DNA from: Sediminibacterium sp.
GTDB taxonomy: Bacteria; Bacteroidota; Bacteroidia; Chitinophagales; Chitinophagaceae
Length of the DNA: 64,000 bases
Reading direction: 5' to 3'
Assembly: GCF_030695065.1 (NCBI RefSeq)
Contig: NZ_JAUYTR010000016.1
Span: forward strand, 248,001-312,000
Part shown: positions 8,847 to 17,254 of the stretch, one piece after another
Layout of the letters: each line of letters begins with the position of its first letter
Numbering within the stretch: position 1 is the stretch's first letter
Program-made: the position numbers and the translations under genes
The notes under the pieces: model-generated
Database searches by the model: none
What the model was told of the DNA's origin: nothing
What the model saw: the letters and a program-made list of their open reading frames with translations, nothing else

Positions 8847-9593
8847 ATGCTTAAAAAAGAACGACAGGCTTACATTATACAGCAAATCAATATCCATAAT
8901 AAAGTATTATCCTCTGATTTGTGTGTACAATTAGCTATTTCAGAAGACACCGTACGCAGAGACCTGCAAGAATTAGCCGAAGATGGAAAGCTAATTAAAG
9001 TTCATGGTGGCGCATTGGCCAAATCCTTTCATTTTACCATAGAAAGCAAACAAGTTTATTCCTTACCTGAGAAAAAAATCATAGCCCATAAAGCCATCGA
9101 TTTAATTAAAGATGGCATGTTGGTGGTCATATCTGGAGGAACCACTATGCGTGAATTAGTGAATATGCTCCCCCCAGACCTTAATGCTACTTTTGTAACT
9201 ACCAATGTACCCATTGCATTGGAATTATTGGAACATCCCAATGCTGAAGTCATTTTTTTTGGCAATAAATTATTGAAAAGCGCTCAAATGGCTGTTGGAG
9301 CAGAGGTAGTTCAAAGATTTGGACAAATTAAAGCCGACCTATGTTTATTGGGTACCAATAGTATCGATTTGAACTTTGGTATTACCGATTTAGAGTGGGA
9401 AATCATTGAAGTGAAAAAAGCCATGATTGCTTGTGCCCAAAAAACGGTATCATTAGCAATATCAGAAAAACTCAATTCTACTCAACGTTTACAAGTTTGC
9501 GCACTTGACCAAGTAGATATCTTAATAACCGAGTTAGCCCCTTCTGATGAAAAACTATTGCCTTATGCTAAGCGTGGCTTAGCTATATTATAA
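8847..9593 (+). CDS. DeoR/GlpR family transcriptional regulator
   Basis: A 248-residue repressor-type regulator. The N-terminal winged helix (about residues 1-57) contains the DeoR recognition helix signature EDTVRRDLQELAEDGKLIKVHGGA. The C-terminal domain is the sugar-phosphate isomerase-like effector domain with the SGGTTMREL phosphate-binding loop (about 95-105) and LGTNSIDLNFGIT near 170. Such proteins usually repress sugar catabolic or uptake genes until a phosphorylated sugar binds. The nearest target candidate is the SusC/SusD locus that begins 183 bp downstream on the same strand; that link is inferred from position and from palindromes in the gap. Confidence 0.92.
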   Translation: MLKKERQAYIIQQINIHNKVLSSDLCVQLAISEDTVRRDLQELAEDGKLIKVHGGALAKSFHFTIESKQVYSLPEKKIIAHKAIDLIKDGMLVVISGGTTMRELVNMLPPDLNATFVTTNVPIALELLEHPNAEVIFFGNKLLKSAQMAVGAEVVQRFGQIKADLCLLGTNSIDLNFGITDLEWEIIEVKKAMIACAQKTVSLAISEKLNSTQRLQVCALDQVDILITELAPSDEKLLPYAKRGLAIL

Positions 9594-9655
9594 TAAAAAT
9601 TAATGCGACTCGGTTAATACCCGCAAAAAAATGTGCATTATTTTGCTGTGATTTT

Positions 9656-9705
9656 TATGGTTTTAACAGATGATTAACCATATATTTATGCCATCAATTA
9701 ATTGA
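9656..9705. promoter_or_regulatory. candidate operator palindromes upstream of susC-like gene
   Basis: The gap between the DeoR-type gene and the SusC-like gene holds an inverted repeat with 7-bp arms tatggtt (9656-9662) and aaccata (9676-9682), and a perfect 12-bp palindrome tcaattaattga at 9694-9705. Both lie 40-90 bp upstream of the likely promoter. They are plausible binding sites for the adjacent regulator, but AT-rich DNA gives such palindromes easily. Confidence 0.35.
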
Positions 9706-9743
9706 TTAACGAAATGCTAAAATTTTTTGCAGCTTTTTGCAAG

Positions 9744-9752
9744 TAAATTTTG
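9744..9752 (+). promoter_or_regulatory. possible -7 element of susC-like gene
   Basis: taaattttg is one base longer than TAnnTTTG and lies 23 bases before the ATG at 9776. No well-spaced -33 element is seen. If it is the promoter, it rules out the TTG at 9737 as start codon. Confidence 0.35.
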
Positions 9753-9775
9753 TCAATGAACCAAACACTGTAGTT

Positions 9776-12700
9776 ATGAGAAAACTCGCTTATGCCTGGA
9801 GGATTGCTTTCTTGCTTTTCTTCCTTGTGATGAAAGTCTCTGCACAGGATATTACCATAACAGGTAATGTATCCGATTTAGAAAAAGGCTCTGCATTGGA
9901 GTCTGTTTCCATCCGTGTAGTAGGCAAAACCGTTGCAACCAAAACAGATGCCAAAGGTAATTTTACCATTAAAGCATCAAAAGGTCAAACCTTATTGATT
10001 ACTTCTCTGGGATTTGAATCTCAGCGTGTATCAATTAAAGATGATCAAAAAATAATCGTTCGCTTAAGAGCTGAATCTTCTGAATTAGAAGATGTAGTGG
10101 TAGTAGCGATGGACCAGAAAAGAAAGCCACGTGAGTTGGGTTACTCTACTCAACAAGTAAAGGGGGCTGAAATTCAGGAAACCCAACGTGATAACTTTGT
10201 GAACAGTTTACAAGGTAGAGTTGCGGGTTTAACTGTGAATCCAACTTCAGGTACCGTTGGGGCATCTTCTCAAATTGTACTTCGTGGATTTAACTCTTTG
10301 TCTTTAAGCAACCAACCATTGTTTGTGGTAGACGGGGTAATCATGGATAACTCTTCTTTTGATGAAACTTCTGATGGTGGTAGAAGCGTAGGTTTAGCTT
10401 CTGATCGTCCTAATAGAGGTAGTGATTATAGCAACAGGGTTTCCGATTTAAACCCAAATGATATAGAAAACGTAACTGTATTAAAAGGACCTGAAGCTAC
10501 CGCATTGTATGGTAGCCAAGCTAGTTCTGGTGCAATTGTTATTACTACAAGAAAAGCGAAAACCAGCAAACTAGCAGTACAATATGACAATGCTTTTAGA
10601 ATTCAAGTGTTGAATCGTTTCCCCCCAACTTTTGATGGTTATACAAATGGTACCAATACTTTGCCTAGTAATATCTTCCGTTATTTTGGACCTGCTTACC
10701 CAAGTGGAACAAGATTGTACGATAATATTGGTTCATTTTTTAGAAACGGTAAATCTCAAACGCATAACCTTGGTGTAGACTTTGGTATCAAAAAATCCAT
10801 TTTCCGTTTCTCCGCTTCTTATGTAAAGCAGGAGGGAGTTGTGCCAAACAATGACCAAGAAAAAATTAATTTAAGCTTACGCAATACTACTAAGATTGGT
10901 AAATGGTTAGAAATTACCCCAGCTGTTGCATACACTAGAACCAATACTGCTAAAGTATTGCGCTCTGCCGGTGGTTATTTGATTGGATTAATGCAATATC
11001 CCAATACGGTTGATGTTACTAAGTCTGAAGATGATGGTGGTAATAAATTGCCTTTGTTCTCTGCTAATGCCAATGGAGAAGTAGACAATCCATTATGGAA
11101 CGTAGAGAATAATAGAGGTCGCGATCAAACAGACCGTTTGTTTTCATCATTAGGTATAAATATTAATCCAACCAAATGGTTAAGCATCACCGGACGTTTT
11201 GGATACGATACTTATAAAACAATTGGGTACCAGAATTTCCACCCACAGTCTTTCTTTGTATCAACAGCTGTAAGAGGTTCTCAGGATAATTACTGGAATA
11301 CTTATAAAGGATATAACCATACCATTAACGCTACCGCCAAACAAACTTTTGGAGACTTTAGTGTACGTGCTATGGCTGGTACCATGTGGCAAGATTATAG
11401 AACAGAAGTATTTGCAGTAACTGGTAATAATGTTGCAGATCCAAATAGAACAGATAGTAATAATACAGCTCCAAATACTAGAAGAAGATTACTTCGTAAT
11501 GAATACGGCGAACCCAATCTTAGAGTAATTAGGCAAATCGCTTTCTTTGGCGAATTGGCATTAAGCTATAAGAATTTATTATTCTTTAACTATTCACACC
11601 GTTTTGAATCTGCTTCTACTTTACCTTCTCAGAATAGAAATTACAACTATCCTGGTTTAAGTTTAAGCGCCATCATGACCGATATCTTACCTGGATTAAA
11701 GAAAAGCGGCGTATTTAATTATTGGAAATTGAGAGGATCAATGGCGAATACTGCTCGTTTAAATTCTGCTTATTCAACCCAATCGGTTTTTGTAAACAAT
11801 TTTGGTAGTTCAAATGGTCCAGCATATTCTTACGGTTTCACCAATAATAATCCAGACTTACAACCTGAGCGTCAAAGTACTTATGAAATTGGTACTGAAT
11901 TCAAATTTTTGAAAAACAGATTGAGTATTGATGCAACTTATTATAATACGCTAACCAAAGGTCAAATCATTGAAAATATGCGTTTGAGTTATGGTACTGG
12001 GTTTGTACTAAATACGCAGAATGCTGCTAGTACCAGAAATGAAGGCGTTGAAGTTGCAATAGATTACCAAGTAGTGCAGAAAAAAGACTTTGGTTGGAAT
12101 ACTCGCTTGAACTTTAATAAAATGTGGAACGCGGTTGTTGGATTCCCTGCAAACGTATCTGAATTTTATATTTCTGATACCTGGTTATATGGTAATGCTC
12201 GTGCGAGCGTACTAGGATTAGGTAGCCCAACTACTGGTATTGCGTCATGGGGTTATGCAAGAAATACTGCTGGACAAATTTTAATTAACCCATCAACAGG
12301 TCTTCCTTTTGCCGAGCAGTTATTTAAACTTAGAGGTGATCGTAATCCAGCATTTACTTTAGGAATTCAAAACTCATTCCGATACAAAAACTGGCGTTTG
12401 AGTTTCTTATGGGATTTGAAAGTGGGTGGAGATATATTTAATGCCAACGAAATGATGTTAACCAGCATTGGCAGAAGCAATAGAACCATTGATCGTTTCA
12501 CTCCAAGAGTAATTGATGGAGTATTAAATGACGGATTTGCAAACTCTGCAACTCCTACAAAAAACACCATTTCGGTTATTCCTGCTTACAATGATGCTTA
12601 TTATACAGCTTTAGTTATGCCTGAAGAAGCCTTTATTCAGAAGAATGTGAATTGGTTAAGAATGCGCGATATTACTTTAAGCTATTCTTTAACTGAACGT

Positions 12701-12904
12701 ACTTTAAGGAACTTGAATGGCGTAAAATCGGCCAGCATTTTTATCACAGGAAACGATTTGTTCTTAATCACCAATTATATGGGTGCTGATCCTCAAGTTA
12801 GTGGAAACACAGCTGCTACAAGAGGAGTAGGAGCATTTGGTTTTGATTATGGAACCCTTGCTACACCCATTGGTGTAAACTTTGGTGTAAGAGTAGGTTT
12901 TTAA
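9776..12904 (+). CDS. SusC/RagA family TonB-linked outer membrane protein
   Basis: A 1042-residue TonB-dependent transporter that imports nutrients across the outer membrane with its SusD-like lipoprotein. The start at 9776 gives a proper signal peptide ending in MKVSAQ; the frame is open to a TTG at 9737 that would spoil it. After the signal comes a carboxypeptidase-regulatory-like domain (about 27-105, with TDAKGNFTI), the SusC signature LEDVVVVAMDQKRKPRELGY, the plug domain with LRGFNSLSLSNQPLFVVDG, and a long beta barrel ending GVNFGVRVGF with a terminal aromatic residue. The ligand is not evident: no glycoside hydrolase is nearby. Confidence 0.95.
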   Translation: MRKLAYAWRIAFLLFFLVMKVSAQDITITGNVSDLEKGSALESVSIRVVGKTVATKTDAKGNFTIKASKGQTLLITSLGFESQRVSIKDDQKIIVRLRAESSELEDVVVVAMDQKRKPRELGYSTQQVKGAEIQETQRDNFVNSLQGRVAGLTVNPTSGTVGASSQIVLRGFNSLSLSNQPLFVVDGVIMDNSSFDETSDGGRSVGLASDRPNRGSDYSNRVSDLNPNDIENVTVLKGPEATALYGSQASSGAIVITTRKAKTSKLAVQYDNAFRIQVLNRFPPTFDGYTNGTNTLPSNIFRYFGPAYPSGTRLYDNIGSFFRNGKSQTHNLGVDFGIKKSIFRFSASYVKQEGVVPNNDQEKINLSLRNTTKIGKWLEITPAVAYTRTNTAKVLRSAGGYLIGLMQYPNTVDVTKSEDDGGNKLPLFSANANGEVDNPLWNVENNRGRDQTDRLFSSLGININPTKWLSITGRFGYDTYKTIGYQNFHPQSFFVSTAVRGSQDNYWNTYKGYNHTINATAKQTFGDFSVRAMAGTMWQDYRTEVFAVTGNNVADPNRTDSNNTAPNTRRRLLRNEYGEPNLRVIRQIAFFGELALSYKNLLFFNYSHRFESASTLPSQNRNYNYPGLSLSAIMTDILPGLKKSGVFNYWKLRGSMANTARLNSAYSTQSVFVNNFGSSNGPAYSYGFTNNNPDLQPERQSTYEIGTEFKFLKNRLSIDATYYNTLTKGQIIENMRLSYGTGFVLNTQNAASTRNEGVEVAIDYQVVQKKDFGWNTRLNFNKMWNAVVGFPANVSEFYISDTWLYGNARASVLGLGSPTTGIASWGYARNTAGQILINPSTGLPFAEQLFKLRGDRNPAFTLGIQNSFRYKNWRLSFLWDLKVGGDIFNANEMMLTSIGRSNRTIDRFTPRVIDGVLNDGFANSATPTKNTISVIPAYNDAYYTALVMPEEAFIQKNVNWLRMRDITLSYSLTERTLRNLNGVKSASIFITGNDLFLITNYMGADPQVSGNTAATRGVGAFGFDYGTLATPIGVNFGVRVGF

Positions 12905-12922
12905 CTTGAAAAAATAGCTAAA

Positions 12923-14560
12923 ATGAAAAAATCATATATAAATATTAAAACATTAGTGAGCCTTGCTTTTGCCGGCTTACTAGTATCTTCTTGTCAGAAG
13001 AAATTGGACGAAGCTTTTGCTAATCCAAATGCAGGGGTTCGAGTGCCTGTAGAATCATTATTACCTGGTATTATTAGTAATATGGGGGGTAGCTCGGCTG
13101 CTGCAGGGTCAGCATATGGTACACAGAATGATGGACTTTACATTGGAAGGTATGTGCAATTTTGGGCAACCAATACTGCAGGAAATGCATTTGACCAAAT
13201 GGGTGGTGCAACTGGCGGAAGTGATTTGATGGGGTCTATTTGGGCCATGCACTATTATGGTATGGGGCAGAATCTCAAGCGCATGATGGAATGGGCTGCA
13301 GTAGAAAAAAAATGGGATTATGTTGGGGTAGGTCAGGCTATTTCTGCTTGGAGCTGGCTAACTACCGCTGAAATGTATGGAGACATAATTGTAAGAGAAG
13401 CATTCAAGGCAGATCAGTTGGTGTTTAATTATGATGATCAGTCATTAGTTTACGACACCGTTAGACAAATTTGCAGAAGGTCAATTGTTAATTTAAATAA
13501 TACAGGTGACAGCGCAAGCCCAGCCAATTTAGCAAAAGGCGATGCTTATTTTCACAACGGCGATGTAAACAAATGGAAAAAATTTGTTTATGCAGTAATG
13601 GCTCGTTCATTTAACCATCTAAGCAACAAAGCTTCCTACAACGCAGACTCTGTTATCTTTTATGCAAACTTGGCAATGAATGTAAATGCGGATAATGCCA
13701 CTATGCGTTTTGCCAATACTGGTATAACTGGTACATCTAACTTTTTTGGACCTGTAAGAAGCAATGTAGGCGCATTAAGACAAACGGAATATATTGCTAA
13801 CTTAATGAGTGGTTTGAATAGTCGTTTTCTTGGGGCAGTTGATCCAAGAGCTGCTTATATAATTAGAGAAAATACGAATGGTACTTTTAAAGGTGCAAGA
13901 CCAAATACCGGTGCAAGTGGTTTAGCTGTGAATGATCAGCCTAGAAATTTTTGGGGTAGCATATTTACTTCTACTGCAGCACCCACTTCAGATGCAGATT
14001 GCAGATATATTTTTAAGAATGGTTCGCCATTCCCAATTATTACTGCAAGTGAAATCAAATTCATGGTTGCGGAAGCGCAATACCGCAAGGGGAACAAAGC
14101 AGCTGCAAGAACAGCTTATTTAGACGGTATACGTTTGAGTTTTGATTTATTGATGAATAATTATGGATCTGCTGTTCCTGCTGCAAGAATTATTACTGAT
14201 GCAGTAAGAGATGCTTATTTAGCCAACCCAATAGTAGCACCAGCAGCTAATGATTTAACTTTATCTCATATCATGTTGCAAAAATACATTGCACTATATG
14301 GATATGGCATGCATGAAACATGGACCGATATGAGAAGGTTTCATTATACCGATGTGGAAGCTGGTCAAACCACTCCAGTATATGCAGACTTAGTAGTGCC
14401 AACTGGAATCAATTTATTTGCAGCTAATAATGGAAAGTTAACTTATAGAGCTAGACCTCGTTACAATTCTGAGTACCTGTACAATGTAAAAGAATTAACC
14501 AGAATTGGGGCTATTGCACTAGATTATCATACCCTAGAACAATGGTTCTCTAAACCTTAA
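12923..14560 (+). CDS. SusD/RagB-like nutrient-binding outer membrane lipoprotein
   Basis: A 545-residue lipoprotein with signal peptide and lipobox LVSSC (Cys24). The mature start KKLDEAFANPN and the conserved VQFWATNTAG, AMHYYGMGQNLKRMMEWA and SAWSWLTTAEMYGDI segments fit the SusD-like_2 branch, which pairs with SusC-type transporters and covers the barrel as a lid. It follows the SusC-like gene by 18 bp, so both belong to one operon. Family members of this branch sit in peptide- as well as glycan-uptake loci, so a carbohydrate substrate should not be assumed. Confidence 0.92.
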   Translation: MKKSYINIKTLVSLAFAGLLVSSCQKKLDEAFANPNAGVRVPVESLLPGIISNMGGSSAAAGSAYGTQNDGLYIGRYVQFWATNTAGNAFDQMGGATGGSDLMGSIWAMHYYGMGQNLKRMMEWAAVEKKWDYVGVGQAISAWSWLTTAEMYGDIIVREAFKADQLVFNYDDQSLVYDTVRQICRRSIVNLNNTGDSASPANLAKGDAYFHNGDVNKWKKFVYAVMARSFNHLSNKASYNADSVIFYANLAMNVNADNATMRFANTGITGTSNFFGPVRSNVGALRQTEYIANLMSGLNSRFLGAVDPRAAYIIRENTNGTFKGARPNTGASGLAVNDQPRNFWGSIFTSTAAPTSDADCRYIFKNGSPFPIITASEIKFMVAEAQYRKGNKAAARTAYLDGIRLSFDLLMNNYGSAVPAARIITDAVRDAYLANPIVAPAANDLTLSHIMLQKYIALYGYGMHETWTDMRRFHYTDVEAGQTTPVYADLVVPTGINLFAANNGKLTYRARPRYNSEYLYNVKELTRIGAIALDYHTLEQWFSKP

Positions 14561-14574
14561 TTACTACGATTAAA

Positions 14575-15318
14575 ATGAAAAATATGAAAATGAAACTCTT
14601 TTCTATAATAGCAGTAATTGGTTTATTCGCTGCTTGTAAAAAGGATTTTGATGGCCGAGCCACAGAATCTGCTGGTACAGAAAACAAAGCATTTATACGC
14701 TTTGTTCCAGGAAGTCTAGCTGCAACTAGAAATTTTATCACATTAGATGGCGCTCGTTTAAATGGGACTGCACTGGCAATGGGTGGTGTTTTTCCTGGGG
14801 CTTCTACTGTTACCGCTTTTGCAACTATTTTACCTGGAGCTAGAACTATAAGAGTATTTGATAGTGCTGCTGTGCCACTGCAAACACCAGTGAGTATTTC
14901 TGCCACATTTGACGCGGGTAAATTTTATACCGTATATACTTATGACACTAGTAATGCAGTAAAAGCGTTAATTCAAAATGATGTATTTACTGTTCCTTCT
15001 GATACAACAGCAAATGTGAAATTCGTAAATATTATTTTTAGTTCTTCCGCAGTTCCTAATGTGGATCTTTATTCTAGAAGAAAGAAAGCGAATATTGCTT
15101 CTAATATTGCACCATTAGGTTCATCAGCGTATATTAAACATATAACAGGGTTGTCTGACACATTGGAAGTGAGGGCTACTGGCACTACTACCGCACTGAC
15201 TATTGTAAACGGCTTTACATTTAATGCAAAAAGGACTTATAATGTGGTTTTCAGAGGTAGATATCAATCCACTTCTGGAACCATGTCTAGAGGCTTAACT
15301 GTAATGGCCACTTATTAA
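14575..15318 (+). CDS. DUF4397 domain lipoprotein 1
   Basis: A 247-residue predicted lipoprotein: a short basic start, a hydrophobic segment and lipobox LFAAC (Cys21) followed by KKDFDG. The mature protein is beta-rich with two similar segments containing AFIRFVPGS...ILPGARTIRVFDS and ANVKFVNIIFSSSAVPNVDLYSRRKKANI, the style of DUF4397 proteins (two bacterial Ig-like sheets per protein). It begins 14 bp after the SusD-like gene and is probably exposed at the cell surface with that complex. Function is unknown; a substrate-binding accessory role is inference. Confidence 0.75.
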   Translation: MKNMKMKLFSIIAVIGLFAACKKDFDGRATESAGTENKAFIRFVPGSLAATRNFITLDGARLNGTALAMGGVFPGASTVTAFATILPGARTIRVFDSAAVPLQTPVSISATFDAGKFYTVYTYDTSNAVKALIQNDVFTVPSDTTANVKFVNIIFSSSAVPNVDLYSRRKKANIASNIAPLGSSAYIKHITGLSDTLEVRATGTTTALTIVNGFTFNAKRTYNVVFRGRYQSTSGTMSRGLTVMATY

Positions 15319-15340
15319 TTGAAACCTACAAATGATATTT

Positions 15341-16051
15341 ATGAAAAAAAATATGTTATTCATAGCTGGTTTATTTTCGGTATTACTTTTCACAAGTTGT
15401 GCAAAGGATCCGGTAAATCCAGGATACGCCCAATATATGTTTATTAATGCAGCACCTGATGTAGCTGCAGGATTAGACTTTTATATGGGAGATTTAAAAC
15501 AAAATATTTTACCTATTGCTTTTGGCTCTAATACTATTTATAATAGTACAACCCCAGGTAGCAAAGCGATTCGTGTAACTATTGCTGGGCAACAAACTGT
15601 TTTTTCTGCCAACAATTACAATGTATCTGATTTAAGAGATCAACCAGCTAGGTATACTTTGTTAGCAGTTAACAAAATTCAGAATGCTGAACTAGTTTGG
15701 ATTCAGGATAACTTAACCACACCAGCAGCTGGTAAAGCGCACTTAAGAATTATTCATGCCAGTGAAGATGCACCTGCAGTGAATGCTTTTGTTGGTACGG
15801 CAACCACCGCTTTATTTCCTTCAGCAATTTCTTTTAAGGGATCTTCTAGTTTTGTTGCATTAGATGCAACATTATTAGGAACATCATACAGCATTCAAAT
15901 CAGAAATGCAACCACCAATGCAGTTGTAAGAACGCAACCTATGACTGCTGTAACGGGTAAAATTTATACCATTGTTGTAAGGGGGTCAGTAACACCATCT
16001 CCATGGCTACCGGCTAACACCCTATCTTCTACTTTGGTAGCTAATAACTAA
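15341..16051 (+). CDS. DUF4397 domain lipoprotein 2
   Basis: A 236-residue lipoprotein with signal MKKNMLFIAGLFSVLLFTSC (lipobox Cys20) when started at the ATG at 15341; an ATG three codons earlier (15332) is possible but gives a less typical signal. The mature part shows the DUF4397 pattern twice: YMFINAAPDVAAGLDFYMGD and HLRIIHASEDAPAVNAFVG, each followed by a short beta domain ending in YTIVVRG. It is a tandem relative of the gene before it (22 bp away) and the last gene of the SusC/D unit before a terminator. Confidence 0.85.
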   Translation: MKKNMLFIAGLFSVLLFTSCAKDPVNPGYAQYMFINAAPDVAAGLDFYMGDLKQNILPIAFGSNTIYNSTTPGSKAIRVTIAGQQTVFSANNYNVSDLRDQPARYTLLAVNKIQNAELVWIQDNLTTPAAGKAHLRIIHASEDAPAVNAFVGTATTALFPSAISFKGSSSFVALDATLLGTSYSIQIRNATTNAVVRTQPMTAVTGKIYTIVVRGSVTPSPWLPANTLSSTLVANN

Positions 16052-16071
16052 AGTAGAAAACTTTAAATATT

Positions 16072-16104
16072 AATCCCAGTTGCTCTGCAGCTGGGATTTT
16101 TTAT
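16072..16104 (+). terminator. rho-independent terminator of susC/D unit
   Basis: Arms aatcccag (16072-16079) and ctgggatt (16091-16098), extended by tgc/gca, followed by a T run. It closes the four-gene SusC/D operon and also overlaps the stop end of the convergent J-domain gene. Confidence 0.88.
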
Positions 16105-16742
16105 TTAGATAGTATATAGATTCCCAAACACAGTAAAGCACTTAAAAAAGCTACTAACGGAATTTTAAATTGATCCCATTTTGCTTCTGATTTTTTCTCA
16201 CTAAATAGTTGGTTAATTGCATAGATATACTGTGGATTTGAAAAACAGAATTCCATTTTTTGTTGATAAGCCTTCAGTTCATGGTAGGGCAAGAAGCTTA
16301 AAACATACAATACCTGTTTCAATAATTTTTGTTGTTCTTGTTCACTGCCCAATTGAATCATCTCGCTAATTAATGGTAAAAACAGCGGATAATTGAGTTT
16401 ACATTTTATTCGATCATAATTGATAAACCGAAAATCGGATTGTTGCATTTCTCTTTCAAATAAATGGAAATACCTTATCAGGTCTTGAATATGTTGAATG
16501 GAAGGTTTTGTGTATGCTGATTTTCCTTCGAGTTGAATACTTTTATCGTACAGCCTTTTTGATTCGTTATTCCCTAAAATTTCATAAGCTTTTTTTATTT
16601 GCTTAAACTGTTCAAAATAAATAGGGTTACTATTTTTATCTGGGTGATAAATATGCGCCAACTTTCTAAATGCCCTTTTAATTTCAGACTCAGTTGCAGA
16701 AGAAGTAATTCCTAAAACTGCATACCAATTTTGTTCTACCAT
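16101..16742 (-). CDS. membrane-anchored J-domain protein
   Basis: A 213-residue protein. Residues 4-66 are a J domain with the HPD motif at 33-35, which stimulates the ATPase of DnaK. There is no Gly/Phe-rich or zinc-finger part, so this is not DnaJ itself. The middle is a helical region of unknown kind and the last 20 residues form one hydrophobic helix (FLSALLCLGIYILSK), a likely C-terminal membrane anchor leaving the J domain in the cytoplasm. It starts 11 bp after the STAS-domain gene, so the two form an operon. It probably recruits DnaK to the membrane or to a special client. Confidence 0.85.
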   Translation of the reverse strand: MVEQNWYAVLGITSSATESEIKRAFRKLAHIYHPDKNSNPIYFEQFKQIKKAYEILGNNESKRLYDKSIQLEGKSAYTKPSIQHIQDLIRYFHLFEREMQQSDFRFINYDRIKCKLNYPLFLPLISEMIQLGSEQEQQKLLKQVLYVLSFLPYHELKAYQQKMEFCFSNPQYIYAINQLFSEKKSEAKWDQFKIPLVAFLSALLCLGIYILSK

Positions 16743-16753
16743 TATTTTCTACT

Positions 16754-17167
16754 TTAAGCAGGCTCTTCAGGATGATTCTCAAAATTGATATCGTCTCCAT
16801 CTAATAACTCACGTTCAATTTCTTCCATTTGAACAATGTCCCAGGCTTCAGATTCTGTAGGCGTAATATTCCACATTTCTAATACTTCCATTTGATCCAG
16901 CTCCGCTTCTAGTTTTTCTTTAATTCCGCAAATTACAAATGAAGCACTATTTTCATAAAAATGTTGTTGAGATTCAGTTAATGCATCCACTACTTCAGCA
17001 TCCATGGTTTGCACATTTTCTAAATTCAAAACCAGGTTTTTTTGTGGAGAATTTAGCACTGTTTTGCATTGATTGGTCAAACTTGCTGACATATTTGCAG
17101 TTATATCGGCGGTTTCCAACGTTAGAACCGTGAATTTTTCCTTGGTATCAATTTTGACATTTAGCAT
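16754..17167 (-). CDS. STAS domain protein (anti-sigma-antagonist-like)
   Basis: A 137-residue protein whose first 100 residues follow the STAS fold of SpoIIAA/RsbV: an N-terminal strand FTVLTLE, then NLVLNLENVQTMDAEVVDAL, then ASFVICGIKEKLEAELDQME. The segment that normally carries the phosphorylated serine (D-S-S/T-G) reads MDAEVVDAL, so it cannot be controlled by phosphorylation at that site. The C-terminus is strongly acidic (about 30 residues). It precedes the J-domain gene and is divergent from clpC, 87 bp away. A phosphorylation-independent binding or scaffold role is inference. Confidence 0.8.
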   Translation of the reverse strand: MLNVKIDTKEKFTVLTLETADITANMSASLTNQCKTVLNSPQKNLVLNLENVQTMDAEVVDALTESQQHFYENSASFVICGIKEKLEAELDQMEVLEMWNITPTESEAWDIVQMEEIERELLDGDDINFENHPEEPA

Positions 17168-17254
17168 ATAGAAGGTATATTAACATACTGTGTACAATTA
17201 CCGCACAACTTCACTCAAAAATATTCGTTATAATTGTATAAATCCAAATAAGAT

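Noticed and set aside
16754..17167. RsbV-type anti-sigma antagonist controlled by phosphorylation
   Set aside because: The phosphoserine position is replaced (MDAEVVD) and no anti-sigma kinase or sigma gene is adjacent, so the classical partner-switch was not assigned.
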